Shown here piece by piece: positions 36,901 through 48,292 of a stretch of 64,000 nt of DNA. Every line of letters starts with the position of its first letter. Position 1 is the stretch's first letter. A program made the translations under genes and the position numbers. The notes beneath the pieces are model-generated. The model saw nothing but the letters and a program-made list of their open reading frames with translations. It searched no databases and was not told the origin of the DNA. Origin of the DNA: Parascedosporium putredinis (Eukaryota; Ascomycota; Sordariomycetes; Microascales; Microascaceae); the NCBI GenBank assembly GCA_949357655.1, contig CASHTG010000017.1, positions 1,612,001-1,676,000 on the forward strand, in the 5' to 3' direction.

Positions 36901-37702
36901 GTTCTGCGTGCGGGCGCAGGCGGTGTTTTGGTGCGTTACTTCCCCATTGTCCAACCGAGTGTAGTGTCGAGCTTTGAGAACATTGCACATTGGAACGATT
37001 TCTGGACTCCCCTGTCCTCCTTCCCCTCAAAGTCCCCTCCCCTCCCAAGGTTTGCCCCCTTGCCTCCCCCCCCCCGAATGAGCCCTTTGGCTACAGAGTT
37101 TAAACTCGGCTAGGCGCCCACTCGAACCCCATCCCCCCCGATCTGACTATTCCTCACCGAGCCCAAAGAGCGATCCTGTTCCACTCGGAGAGGGTGCGAG
37201 ACATTTACATTTTTCTTCCAGACCACATCCACCTTCCACCCTCCTTCCCATCAACTTTCCTCCCCGGCTCAAAGGGGATAAACCCGACTCGACGCTTCGA
37301 ACAACGGCTATAATATACCCCTTCCAAACAACGGCTTAGTTTCTATTCTATAGCCAGCTTAACAACGCCAATACCGAAATTGACAAGGGCGTGAGTATTT
37401 ACGAGTGAGAGGGGAAAAAAAAAACAAGACGAAAAGACGGAACGAAAGATCGAGAACGTGTTCGCGAGACCTCCCTTTCGACCTTACGCTGATCGATATC
37501 CACCGCCACCTTTCCTCCCTCCGCAACTGATCGAGGAAAGCCCACCGCCGACTTTCACAACGCCAGCGACGTTCCTTCCGTCCCTGTTCCTTCGTTTTGA
37601 TACCAACCTTGTCCTCTTCCGCCCGCCAGCGCCTCTTCGAACCCGAACCCCGAATCCGTCGTGAGCAACGGTCGATTCTACAACTCGTGATTGACATTCA
37701 TC
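30990..37702. other. Long intergenic tract of 6.7 kb, no supported gene
   Basis: No open frame here shows a recognisable motif on either strand. It contains many pyrimidine- and purine-rich stretches and a CT/TCTC run at 36179-36214. It also holds the bZIP promoter and a long, C-rich 5' leader, with a TATAATA at 37309-37315 about 390 bp before the bZIP ATG. Hidden, indel-broken genes or non-coding transcripts cannot be excluded. Confidence 0.4.
36179..36214. repeat. Imperfect CT-rich microsatellite
   Basis: A stretch made almost entirely of CT/TC units with short T interruptions, in the non-coding tract upstream of the bZIP gene. Confidence 0.7.
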
Positions 37703-39177
37703 ATGGACTACACCCAGCAGCAGTTCTTTGGGGGCCTCAACCCTACCAGTTCATGGCCATGCCCCCGCTCACCCCGTCCAACTCTCATTCTGCGGCGTCT
37801 GAGGATTTCAACACAACTTCGCCTCCGGTATGGACTCCACCTCGTTGTGCTATTCGGACGCATGCATCTTCTCTCTTGCTGCCTTGTTTCAACCCGCCAT
37901 TGAAATCCTCGGGTACTAACCATCCACCCTTGTTGGCTATATAGGAGGCCTTTGAGCACTTTTCCAACGACCAGCAGTCTTTCCAGCCCGCCTTTGACGG
38001 GACCTTCACTGCTCAGTTCCCCCGACTGCCTTCCCCGGGCCCCCAACCCCTCCGAATCAGCAGTCGACCTCTCAGACACTGCTCAACGGCGTCTCCAGCC
38101 AGATCAAGCCCCACAGCCTCGATGCGCTCGCCGTGAACGCGGACGCCAACGCGGACGAGTCGCTGAAAGCGCAGGCGTTTGCGCAGAGCCGCAGGGGACA
38201 GTCTAACTCGGACGATGAGGATCTGACACCGGCGCAGTCGAGGAGAAAGGCCCAGAATCGCGCAGCGTATGTTACTAATTTTTTTCTCTCCTACCTTCTT
38301 TCGTTCAATCACTTTCTACTCTCGAATTTCCAACGTATTACCTGATCCCTTGCTGTCCCTCCCTGCCCCTTTCAGCACTCGCTCTCCCTTTTTTCTCTTG
38401 CCTTTGCCCTCTCTTTCCCACATTGATCCATAGCGCTTTCCGGGGATGCTGCGTTTTGGGCTTTTGGCCAAAAACTCCTGCAGGTTATCCTAATGCGTAT
38501 TGCCGATGTTCCCCACCCTAAATGGAGACTCGATTTAGATCTTGAGCTTCAAGACGTTTGGAGTCTGCGGCCCTCGGTCTCTGCCTCTTTTTCTCTACTT
38601 TATTCATTTGAGCATGAAACAAATCGAATCATGTACTAACGTCGCATACCTTGATTCCAGCCAACGGGCCTTCCGTGAACGCAAGGAACGACATGTCAAA
38701 GATCTCGAGCAGCGCCTCGCCAACCTTGAATCATCCCAACAGATGGCTGTGGCAGAGAATGAGCGTTTGAAGCAAGACCTCCAGAAAATCAGCACCGAAA
38801 ACGAAATTCTCAGGGCCACCAGCGGTCTCCAGGGCGGCGGCAATAGCTCGCTCTCGCCTGAGCCCACCACCACTGGGCCCATGCAGTATAACCCTACCGA
38901 TTTCTACTCCAATGTCCTCTCCAACCATGCCAACAAGACGCCCAGCCACAGGATTGTCACATCAGACGACGGTGAACGACTTCTCGCGGCTGGCGCCACC
39001 TGGGACCTCATCATCTCTCACGATCTCTACAAGCGCGGCCTTGTGGATATTGGTGACGTGAGCGAGCGTTTGAAGAACCAGGCCAAGTGCGACGGCCAGG
39101 GCCCGGTCTTTTCGGAGCGTGCCATCAACGAGGCCATCGAGAGCAGTGTTGCCAGTGGCAGCGATGAGTTGCTATGA
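37703..39177 (+). CDS. AP-1-like bZIP transcription factor
   Basis: Three exons: 37703-37827, 37945-38266 and 38661-39177; the second intron is long (394 nt). The basic region, split by that intron, reads QNRAAQRAFRERKERHVKDL, the signature of the fungal Yap/Pap1 (AP-1-like) subclass. A leucine zipper follows with heptad leucines. The N-terminus is MDYTQQQFFGG, then Pro/Ser/Thr-rich. The C-terminus carries a conserved-looking block, WDLIISHDLYKRGLVDIGDV, and a Cys, as in related redox-type factors, though no full Cys-rich domain is apparent. Two homopolymers look one base short, G at 37730-37734 and C at 38020-38024. With both corrected the gene is 322 codons. It is a nuclear regulator, with stress response likely from the subclass. 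Which named paralogue it is cannot be decided here. Confidence 0.9.
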
Positions 39178-40582
39178 AGAGATGAAATAATAAAAGAGCA
39201 GGTTCCGACGTACTTCGGGACGGCCAACTCGATCTGCAGAAGCCACGACCTCTCGTTGCCATCTTTGTGGATTCCCGCAGCCCTTGTTCTACTCCGACCT
39301 ATATGGGCGCTTGCCGGTTCTCTATGACAGGTTAGGGACCGGACTATTCTCGCCTGGGGCTTGTGTGTCATTGGTTTTGTCCATTTTCTTGTATGCCAGC
39401 TTTGTGGCTTGTTTTTTTTCTTTGATCCGGAAATGTACGGGCATTCGGGCGTTGTCTTTTGCTGTTATACTCTTGATGGGCTGGGAAATCTGGGGTCCCG
39501 GCGTTACGTTACAATGGACAGGACAGGGCAGGGCGTGCTTTCGAACAAAGAGTCGGCTAGTATACGCCTAGCTATGACAGAGGCATCCACGGATGCCCTC
39601 TAGAGACGGAGAACATGGTGGCAAGGAGCTGGTGGGAGGAAACCCCCGTCCGCGTCTTCCCCGTGCCGTGTGGCCAAGCGGCTAAGAACCACCCTCCGCC
39701 GGTAGCTAATCTCGCCCGCTTGCTTGTGGCCTGGTTAGTTCTGTGCGCACAAGTCGGCCTCACTATCTATATATATATAGACCTTGGGGCCCTGTTCCCT
39801 CGGAGCTAGGATGTCTAGCAGACGATGGTGGCATGGGACATATAGCTGTTCTGGCATTTTCCTCTCAACGGGAAGGAAGAGGCGCGATTTGAGATGTTTT
39901 GGAATCCCCCAAGGTTTAAACGCATGAGCGTGTTTGATCCAAGTTTTTGACTTTTTTGGACCGAAATAATACTAAATGCGTTGGTTCTCTCGCTCTCCTC
40001 CACCTTTTTGTCTTGCTTCCGTCTTCTGCAACTGTCTCGCAACACTTGTCTCTGTTACCCGCGCGCTTGCTTAGCCCAGATTACAGGTTAATGATTGTGA
40101 TGGTGCTCGTTTGCGCGTGGCTGTCAAAAAGTCCTCAATAATTGAATACAAAAAGTCTCGATATCGATATTTCCCTATATTAGATGTATCATCTTGATCC
40201 CTCCCATTTGACTAGCGATGTTCCTCCTCGTGATGTTTGACGCAGGTTTTGCCATTCGTCAGGGCGGATGGAACAGTGCTCAGTGCAAGTTGTGGGGGAA
40301 AGGAGTGTGGAATAGTGGATGTGTCCAAGGTCCCCGCCATTGATCCGCGATGCTGGCTGCGTGCCCCGCACTGAACGTTGTCAAGGCTGGCGAACCAATT
40401 TACGCGTCTTCTCACGCGGCTTTCCCCACCTTGCGCCAAACTCCTCCCCCACGCGATTTTCTCATCAAGGGCGGCCATCTCTCTTCCCTATCGCCTAGAA
40501 CCGCCAATTTAGTCAGAAAGAACAAGTCTTCTTGCACGCACCGGGGAAGCTTGTCCTCCTCCCTCTTCACACTTGCCCTCGA
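39178..40582. other. Intergenic region between the bZIP gene and dad1
   Basis: 1.4 kb between same-strand genes. It contains an ATATATATA stretch near 39770 and a tRNA A-box look-alike near 39670 with no B-box. No gene was seen. Confidence 0.5.
39189..39194 (+). terminator. Poly(A) signal candidate for the bZIP gene
   Basis: AATAAA begins 12 nt after the bZIP stop codon. The motif is canonical but unusually close to the stop, so usage is uncertain. Confidence 0.35.
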
Positions 40583-41042
40583 ATGGCTTCGCAACGGCCC
40601 ACGTCCGCCGCGGACGGCAAGACGTACTTTGAGCAGCAGCGCGAGCTTCTCATGGGCGAAATAGCTCTGGTACTATATCCCTCCCCCACTTGCCCTCACC
40701 ATCCATCTTGGCCCACTCCGCTCATTCGGTTGTTCTCTCTTTTTTCGTATAGAGTTTCGAGCAAGTCCTCGCCAATATCAATAAGCTGAACCGGTCGCTG
40801 GAGGCCGTCATCACCGTGGGCAACGAGTTCTCGTCCGTCGAGGCGCTGTGGTCGCAGTTTGAAGGCGTCATGGGCGCGCCCAGGGATGGGGAGGAGAGCG
40901 GGGGTCCTGCGGAGGACACGACGGCCGCGGAAGGACGGGGGCCGATGCCTCGGGTGTGACGGAGGGTGAAACGGAGGTGACGGTGAAGAGTGAGGAGGAC
41001 GAGGACGAGGACGAGGACGAGACGGAGATTGGCGCGAGGTGA
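40583..41042 (+). CDS. dad1: DASH complex subunit Dad1
   Basis: Small kinetochore protein of the fungal DASH/Dam1 ring, which couples kinetochores to spindle microtubules. Exon 1 is 40583-40669 and exon 2 starts at 40753. The conserved Dad1 core is plain: YFEQQRELLMGEIAL, then SFEQVLANINKLNRSLEAV, then VGNEFSSVEALWSQFE. As read it stops at 40957-40959. The G run at 40937-40941 appears one base short; adding a G extends the chain into an acidic Glu/Asp-rich tail ending at 41040-41042 for 126 codons in total. The essential core is unaffected either way. The acidic tail is typical of filamentous-fungal homologues, which are longer than the yeast protein. Confidence 0.93.
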
Positions 41043-42541
41043 AAGGGGGATGACGGACGCTTTGGCGTAGGATATACGAGACGAAAACAAAACTCGCACC
41101 GGCTGCGGAAAGGACCGATGCTCGCTCATTTAATCACACAAAGGCCTAACACACATGCTTCGTCTACGGAAAGCGTTACATGGTCACGATATCACGATGG
41201 GAAGAGGTTCGAGAGACATTGATTTTTCAATGGTTGGGTTGTATTTTCTGAACCTGCACCGGGGGACCCTTTTGTTCTTTCGCAAAGGACCCCCGGTAAA
41301 AGAAAGATAACAACGCGCGGAACGGACAGAGAAGAAGACAACCCATTATACAGATGATTTGAGAACCGGGACAGAAAAGGAACCGCAAAAAGAAAAACAC
41401 AAATAGAAAGGGAAAGAAGAAAAGGAAAATAAAAAAATTGTAATTCAGGAGAAGGAATCTCGGGTTTCCTTCTCCCAAAGGACAGGGCGAATCAGATAGA
41501 AATCCCGGCATGGCCTTTATCGACATGAAAGACAGCCGAGCCGTTCACACTATCCCTCACCCAGCATGATAAGTGTTATTTGAAGACAAGAGCGCGAGGG
41601 TCACTGGTGGAAATCGTAGTCGTCAGGAGAGCCTCCAACAACGCGTCCCTCTCCACCTCGTGCTTCACCCTCGTCTCGCACCGCTCAACCTCCCTGGACT
41701 GCATGAAAAGCCCTCTCCACCCTCCACTCTCTCCTCGGAAAACAAGGAGAGGCGGGCAGGATAGCCCTGCGAAGGAATCAGGGAGGGGATAAGGCCCGGC
41801 AAGCGGATACTCAGGACTGAAGAAAAAGGAAAAGGAAAAAAACAAATCCAGTCAGCCACAACAACGCCTGCAACCGATTAACTGAGAACGGGTATCAGGG
41901 TTGCTTTCCTCTCCCCATCTGAACCGACGCTGGTTTGCCCCTAGGCCTTCTAACTCTCCCCACTCTCTTCTCCCGCCCTCCTTCTCCCAACGACAGACCC
42001 GAAGGCCCCGTGAAGAGATAGGCAAGACGGAAAAGGAGAGCATTTCGTAGGTGTAACAAGACAAGAAAAAGAGAAAATGAAGAAGGGCAAGGGGAAAGCA
42101 GATAGCCACTTTGTGTTTTTGCATGAGATGGGAAAGACAAGGGTTGAGAATACCAAGGGTCATAAGGATGTCAGTTTCGTTTCAGTTAGTAAAGGGTCAT
42201 TATGCATCCGCCGTGTCCCATGTCTATTCGACAAACACATCTTTCCTTTCCCCTAGGTGTGTGTGTTTGTTGTGTATAATGTGTTTGTTGTGCGTGGTTG
42301 CGTGAGAGGTTTCCTTCATGAGCATAAAGTCAAAAAGCATACGAAAAAATCCGTCGGTGCAGCAGAAGCAAGTTCCCTCTGCTCATCCCCGCCCATCTCC
42401 CGCTACCACTCTTCGCCGCCACACCGGACTCCTCTTTGCATTATTCTTCTCTTTCCCTTCTCCTTCCGGTTCCTCTTTTTTTCTTTTTTTCCCCATGGTG
42501 CGTGTGCGCGCATGGGAAAGACTCTGGAGGACCACTCCCGT
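41043..42541. other. Convergent spacer between dad1 and rho4
   Basis: 1.5 kb of A- and pyrimidine-rich DNA between two converging genes, containing only 3' flanks. No gene, RNA or strong repeat was seen. Confidence 0.5.
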
Positions 42542-43613
42542 TTAGAGAATCTTGCAACTCCGCTTCTTACGCTTAATGGGGACGCCGCCAATGTTGCCGC
42601 CCGCACCCGACGAGGGACCAGCCGAGGCCATCTGAGCCTCGAGATTCCTGCGGTCGTTGGCGACAACGGTCATTATGGCCTTTTCGAAAATCTCGTCGAC
42701 GCCGCGCATCTCTTTGCTGCTGCACTCCATGTACTGGGCGCCCATCTTTTTGCTTACGGCGAGACCCTGCTCCGTCGTCACGGGGTCAGGCCCTGGGTCT
42801 TGAGCATGTCGATGCACGTCTTCTTGTATCGCAGGTCCGACTTGAGACCGACGAGGATAAGTGGCGTGTAGGGGCAGAAGTGTAGGACTTCGGGGTACCA
42901 CTGGAATACAAGTTAGTGACCGGCTCACGGATCATTCAGGGCATTTCGGGGTGGCGCGGGCAAGTATCGGCATACCTTGTCCAAAACATTGTCTAGGGAG
43001 TTGGGGCAGTCAATGGCGAAGCAGACAAAGATGAGATCCGTCTCAGGGTAGGAGAGGGGCCGCAGGCGATCGTATTCCTCTTGGCCGGCGGTATCCCAGA
43101 GGGCGAGCTCGACGATCTTGCCTGTGGGTGGGTGGATGGGGTACGTAATGTAGTTTTCGAACACCGTGGGGACGTATTTCTAGAGCCAGGGTTAGCACAA
43201 ATAGGGAAAGAAGGTCAAAAAAGTGTGAATAGAGGGGTCTTTGTTTCTAGCGTGATGGGGAAAAAGAAGCCCTTTGAGGGTTTCTGGATGATGGGTTCAA
43301 CGTCCACGTTGGGCCATCCTGGGGCAACTCACCTCGGGGAAGTATCCTTGGCTGTAGCTAATGAGAAGGCACGTCTTTCCGCAGCCACCGTCACCGACAA
43401 CGACAATCTTCTTGGAATAAGTGGGCGCCTCGGTCATATGGGTGCCCGAGGACTCGCGGCCGGTTGAGGAACTCATGGTGGTGCTGATGGTTCCCTCACT
43501 GGTCCTGTATCGCTGCTCCCGGCGGCCAGAGCTTTCACGGTGGTTGTCGTACTTCTCGTTCAAGGGCTGGGGGAGTAGTAGGAGGACTGATAGTTGTTGT
43601 AGGAAGAAGCCAT
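42542..43613 (-). CDS. rho4: Rho-type small GTPase Rho4
   Basis: Membrane-anchored GTPase controlling septation and polarised wall growth in filamentous fungi. Exons: 43613-43333, 43179-42976 and 42900-42542. All G motifs are visible: the P-loop GDGGCGKTCL, the effector loop KYVPTVFENY, WDTAGQEEYDRL, the Rho-insert region, and GLKSDL in the guanine-specificity position where many Rhos have TKxDL. The C-terminus is polybasic with the CAAX box CKIL, which predicts geranylgeranylation. The roughly 70-residue N-terminal extension (MASSYNNYQSSYYSP onward) is characteristic of Rho4 rather than Rho1, Cdc42 or Rac. Two C runs in the gene look one base short, at 43573-43569 and 42785-42782; corrected length is 282 codons. 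It is divergent from elongin C. Confidence 0.92.
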
Positions 43614-45015
43614 GGTTCGGCCCGCCCAGGCGAATCTGCTGTCTTCTCCGAGGTTTCGGACAGGGGTTTGTATGGGGGAGACAACTAGACTGGCGGAGGC
43701 AGTCAGGAGATGAAGTTCGTAGCGGCGTGGTGTTTGTTCGTGGATGTTGAAGCCGTTTTCTCAGCAAGCGCGATTTGACGTGGTCATCTACGTGTGTGTT
43801 TGTGTGTTGTAGGTGGGTGCAAAAGAACTAGGCCACTTCGATTTGGTTGTCTAGTTCATGAAATCCCAGGATTAAAGACAGGACAAATCTCTGAGGATAG
43901 AAAATACACGAAAACGGAGGACACCGGGCGAAGTCGATGATCCTGGTCTCTGTTGCCTCTGTGTTTTTTTGCGTGGGAAGATCTTCCGACGTTGATCGTT
44001 GATTTTGGGAAGCGAGAGTCAAAGAGTCCTGAGAGTAGGATTCGAGGAATCGAGGGATGTTGAGAAAGGACGGATGGGTGAAGAAGTGGGATACAGATAG
44101 CGGAGAGAGGGTCTTGGAGGGCATGTGGACATGGGGTGTAAACAAGTCGGCGGGGCAACCAGCCGTCATCAGGAACTCGCTGAAGATGATGTATTTTTAG
44201 GCGGGAACCGGGGAGGGAATACGGACAGACACACACCACACACCACACACTCACACACAGCATGCACTAGCGCACGCGCAAGCACCACTTAAATTGGTCG
44301 GCCAGCCAATTGATGGGGAATTGGGAAGGACAGCTGCTGACAGACCAAGCACGGCTCCCCATCAGTTGCGTTGCTGGATGGCCTGGCCTGGCACCAAGAC
44401 AACCCGCGCAGTGGCTCACTTCGCTGCGCAAGGAATTATTAGGGGGTCGTCGCTTCCAGAACCTGACCCACCAAACAACACCGGCCAAAGTCGGTCTGAT
44501 GCAAAACAATCTATTCTTGACGGATCGCTTCCAGACGCCCACGCAAAACTTTTGACTAGTGATTGACAGCCCGTGGCGCTGCTTGCTGGGGCGCACGCAA
44601 CGCCACAGATGATTGATGACGGGTCCAGCTCCAAGTTCTGATTTGTCAATCCTGAAAACCCAATCCCCCCACCAGAACAAACCTCGCGCCTTCGACAAAA
44701 ACCCAAACGTGAATTTTTACTCTTACCTCCCTTTCACAACTCACATCGTGAACACATTCTCTGTCCGAACCACTCTTTCGGGAACCATCCCAGAGTCCAA
44801 CGAGTCCAAGCGGTCTCCATTTTTAGAGGCCGAGGAAACTGGACTCCGTATCCACGTACCATGTAGGACTGGAATACGTAGGATGAACTGAGCCGGCTCC
44901 TCTCATCGTGCTCCTCATTCCATCCTCGCACAGCATTTTTATTCTTCTCCTCACCCTCAACGCATCCATCCAGAAGCAACAACCATCTTCGCTGGGGCCA
45001 TCGTTATAGAACACC
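43614..45015. other. Divergent promoter region of rho4 and elongin C
   Basis: 1.4 kb between two start codons pointing away from each other, so both promoters lie here. An AC-rich stretch at 44229-44260 (CACACACCACACACC) is the only repeat. No gene was seen. Confidence 0.5.
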
Positions 45016-45698
45016 ATGGCCGAAGCAACCCTCCAAGTATATCACGCTCGTCTCGAGTGATGGTTTCGAGTTCATCGTTCTCCGTGAGGCGGCGCTGAAA
45101 AGCACCGTGATCAAGAGCATGCTTGACACCCGAAGTAAGCGAGCTAACTCTCAGCCTTTTCGCACCTTGCGAGATGCTCCGGGTCATGTGGCTAAACGAT
45201 CCGTCTCTTTTCTCTAGGCAGATTCAAAGAAGCCATAACTGGCGTCTGTCGCTTCCAAGAGATCAGGTAAGGCAACAAATCTCCTCTCGTCATGTTTCCG
45301 CTCATCCACCGCCCTCACCACCCCTCTGGTGCCCTGCTTTGCTCCAAATCACCCTGTCTATATGATGAACACACTTATTAGGACGACTATTGACAGACAG
45401 TCCATGAGACGCGTCTGCTTGAAATTAAACTACACTTGATCTGATGACAGCTTCCTTGTTTTTTCTTCTCTTTTCGATTTTCTAGACTCTGCAAAATTGC
45501 AATGGGAGAGCCGGTTTTTGCTAACATTTCTGGCTTTACCCTTTGTCTAGTGGAGTTGCTATGGAGAAGGTAGTGGAGTACTTCCACTATTACTACCGTT
45601 ACCGAGACAGGAGTGATGTCCCGGATATGGATATCCCCGTCGAGCTATGCCTTGAGCTTCTCGTCGTTGCGGATTTCCTTGGACTCGATGGTATGTGA
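45016..45698 (+). CDS. elc1: Elongin C (Skp1/BTB-fold ubiquitin ligase adaptor)
   Basis: Small Skp1-like adaptor that links substrate receptors to cullin E3 ligases. Exons: 45016-45134, 45218-45266 and 45551-45698. The fold is recognisable from KYITLVSSDGFEFIVLREAA, TVIKSMLDT, RFKEAITGVCRFQEI and the C-terminal helix VVEYFHYYYRYRD, then PVELCLELLVVADFLGLD. The frame is off immediately after the start: the C run at 45029-45031 is either one base long or two short, since ATG 45016 otherwise meets a stop within 15 codons. About 105 codons result, normal for the family. The 3' end is ambiguous. Read straight through it ends GLDGM at 45696-45698; with an intron 45691-45756 it would end at 45774-45776. 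Confidence 0.88.
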
Positions 45699-45776
45699 CG
45701 CCACCCCGGCCAGCGATCCGCTGACTTGACCGTCATCGCGCTCCTCGCTAACTCAGCCCAGCTTAATTGTATTTGA

Positions 45777-46372
45777 GTACACTCATGATTCCTCTCATCG
45801 GGAACCATTATTCTGTCAAGTGCGCCGTATCATCTATACAAAATAATGAACGGCTGCCGAGAGAACAGGAGAGTGTCGCGAGGCATCGTGGCTGTTCTGT
45901 CCTTCCACGTACTGTACAGTAGCTTGGCAGCCATGTGGCAAGCCCAATGCCAGCACCTTTCCACCAGTCCCCTCTCACACGCACCTTTTGAAAACAACGT
46001 GACCACTTGTGTATTGACCCCATCCAAGCATATACGTTCTGCTCGATTACTCTTCCGTGGGTCGAACGTCTATTAGCGATGGAAGAGAAACTCTTTGCCT
46101 ATCCCTCTCACTCTGCTTGGATCCACATGCTCCCTTGGATACTTAGCTTTTTTGTAGGGTGACAGTTTTTATCGCATTGTAGAGATCTATTATCCCATTC
46201 TGTGTAGCACGTGGCGGAAGAATAAGAAAACGAAAGATAGAAAAAAAGTACATAATTTCATTACCTGCCGTTTTCACTTTTTTCAAACACTACATTGCCC
46301 ATCGTGAATGACTGCTTCCCTCGCTAGCTACCGTCCCTCGCGAGAGACAAAAGGTTCTGGTTGTAACCACGC
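45777..46372. other. Convergent spacer between elongin C and dbr1
   Basis: About 600 bases between two converging genes. Nothing recognisable beyond 3' flanking sequence. Confidence 0.5.
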
Positions 46373-48292
46373 TCAGTGACCCCAACCACCACCACCACCA
46401 CCACCTCCACCGCCTCTGCCACCTCTCCCACGACCCCATCCACCTCCACCCCGTCTCCCACCTCTACCACCACCCCTTCCTCCTCCTCCTCCTCCACCGC
46501 CCCGACCACCTCGCCCACCCTCGACTGCGTCTGGGCAGGACCGTCCATCCGCCGCTGCTCCTCTCGACCTCGGTAGCATCCCACAAGTTAGGCACCTGGA
46601 TGAGCTGGCAAAACTCGGCCGTCTGCGGGTTCGTGTACTCGACCGGCTGCTCGTGCACCGACTCGGGAACCCCGGCTCGTGCACGGGCGCGGTAAGGGCA
46701 AAGTTGCGGGGCACGTCCAGCCGACCTTTAGCCACCACGTTGTCCCTCACCCACGCGAGCTCGGCCTCGATGAGCGGGGCGTAATGGGCCTCGCCCGGGT
46801 CCTCGCCGGTGGGTGTCGCGGAGGGTCGCCGATGACGAGCTCCTTGGCGAAGACGCGGGTGATGGCTAGCCACTCTGGGTCGTACTGGAATCTGTAGTGG
46901 GGGCGGCGGCCGGGGCGTCCGGGTCGGGCGACGCGGGCGGGTGCTCGGCGGCCACGAGGGGATCGTGGGGTGGATCTCGCAGAGCTGGAGGAAGTGGCGG
47001 CCGGGAAGGCACTTGTCGAGGGCGAGGAAGCGGGACTCGCGGTTCGTGATGCCGGGGGCACGGGCTGGCCGGGGGTGCCGGTCTTTTTCTTCCTCTCCGG
47101 TTGAGGTGGGGGTTTGCTGAAGGAGGCGGGGAGCTGGGCGCGGATATCATCGGCGACGGATGACGTCGTCGTCGTTGTCGTCGTCGTTGTCGCCGATGGT
47201 GGCGCAGCGTTGGCTTTTGTGGGCGCTGGGGCTGACGGGAGAGGTGGGGGATCGTCGTCCATGTCGAGGTCAATCTCGTCTGGGTTTGCCTGGGCTTCTA
47301 GCGTGGGTCCCGGTGCTGCTGCCGGCTCGGGCTCCGTGGCCGGTGCGGACTGTTCCCGTTGTGAGGCAACCTCTTGGGGCTGCTCCTCTTCCCCTTCTCC
47401 CCTGCATCCCCTACTCCTCCCGTCGCCGGGGATACGTCTTGAGCGCCGAGAACTTGCAGTGCATGTGCGCCGAGAACCAATACGGCGGCCTCAAACGATC
47501 CATGACATACGTCGCAGCAGGGTTCCCGAGCGTGCCATCGTACGACTCCTTCTCAAACGCCCTCTTCATAGAAAACAACCTCTTCTCGTCCCCGTGCCGC
47601 TCAATCAGCCTCGGCCAGTCGTGGCTCATGCCGACGTCGACCTGCGTCTTGACCTGCAGCAGCTTGCGCACGTCGAGCTCGCGCACGTGGTAAAGGAGCG
47701 CACGTCGTCCCCGCTAAACGGCAGCCTCTCGTGGTGCGGCTTGCGGTAGTCGAAGCCCTTCCAGATGCCCGACATGCCCGAGATGCGCAGCGGGCCCACG
47801 CGCACGACGTTGGCGGCGCCCAGGTAGTAGATGTTGGGCGCGACCCACCCGCCGTAGTACAGCTCCCACAGGTGCGACGAGGCCTCGTGGTTGCCGCCCA
47901 CGAAGAGCGTCAGGTACGGCGCCTGGCTGCGCCCGCTGTAGTACTCGGGAAATCGCCCAGGTGCCGGTACTTGAGCGGCACGGCCATGGAGTTGAGGTCC
48001 GCGGCGTTGCGGACGGCTTGGAAGTCGCCGCCGATGAGCACGACGTCTACGCCGTCCCAGCCGCGCGCCTTGCACGACTCGTCGACGGATGCGTAGATGG
48101 CGTGGAGCGCGCCATGGCCCTAGATGGCGAAAGTCAGCAAGAGAAAGGAAAACGAAAGGGACGCCAGACTGCAAATGCATCCTTTTTTTTTTTTCCCTGT
48201 GTTGCGAGCACTTAGGGTTAGAGAGGGGTACTTCTTACACAACCTTCAATGGCGACCCGAACACCTTGACTGTCTACAAGTTTGGTTGTCAT
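46373..48292 (-). CDS. dbr1: RNA lariat debranching enzyme Dbr1, multiple frameshifts as read
   Basis: Metallophosphoesterase that cuts the 2'-5' bond of excised intron lariats. Exon 1 is 48292-48239 (MTTKLVDSQGVRVAIEGC); exon 2 begins at 48119. The Dbr1 core is clear: GHGALHAIY, IGGDFQAVRN, KYRHLGDFPEYYSG, FVGGNHEASSHLWELYYGGW and SGIWKGFDY (metal site and substrate recognition). Then comes SHDWP, and YWFSAHMHCKFSAL as the last metal-binding His cluster. The C-terminal domain follows with SRFLALDKCLPGRHFLQL and YRFQYDPEWLAITRVF, then a tail very rich in Arg-Gly and Gly. The sequence changes frame many times, at least at 47949-47947 (C run), 47694-47692 (T run), about 47415-47440, 47058-47054 (C run), and several times between 46800 and 46990. 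The total is about 600 codons. The catalytic residues survive in the restored reading, so I treat it as a real gene. Confidence 0.92.
46386..46500. repeat. CCACCA-type repetitive stretch coding for the dbr1 Gly-rich tail
   Basis: On the plus strand a long imperfect CCACCA/CCTCC repeat. On the minus strand it reads as Gly and Arg-Gly codons at the end of dbr1. Because the unit is three, three reading frames stay open, which makes the exact end of the protein hard to fix. Confidence 0.7.

Noticed and set aside
39661..39740. tRNA-Ser-like 5' half containing the A-box TGGCCAAGCGG
   Set aside because: No B-box (GGTTCGANNCC) or acceptor pairing follows within 120 bases.
46324..46584. Val/Glu-rich minus-strand and Thr/Ser-rich plus-strand frames over the CCACCA repeat
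   Set aside because: Alternate frames of the repeat; only the Gly/Arg-Gly frame fits a Dbr1 C-terminus.
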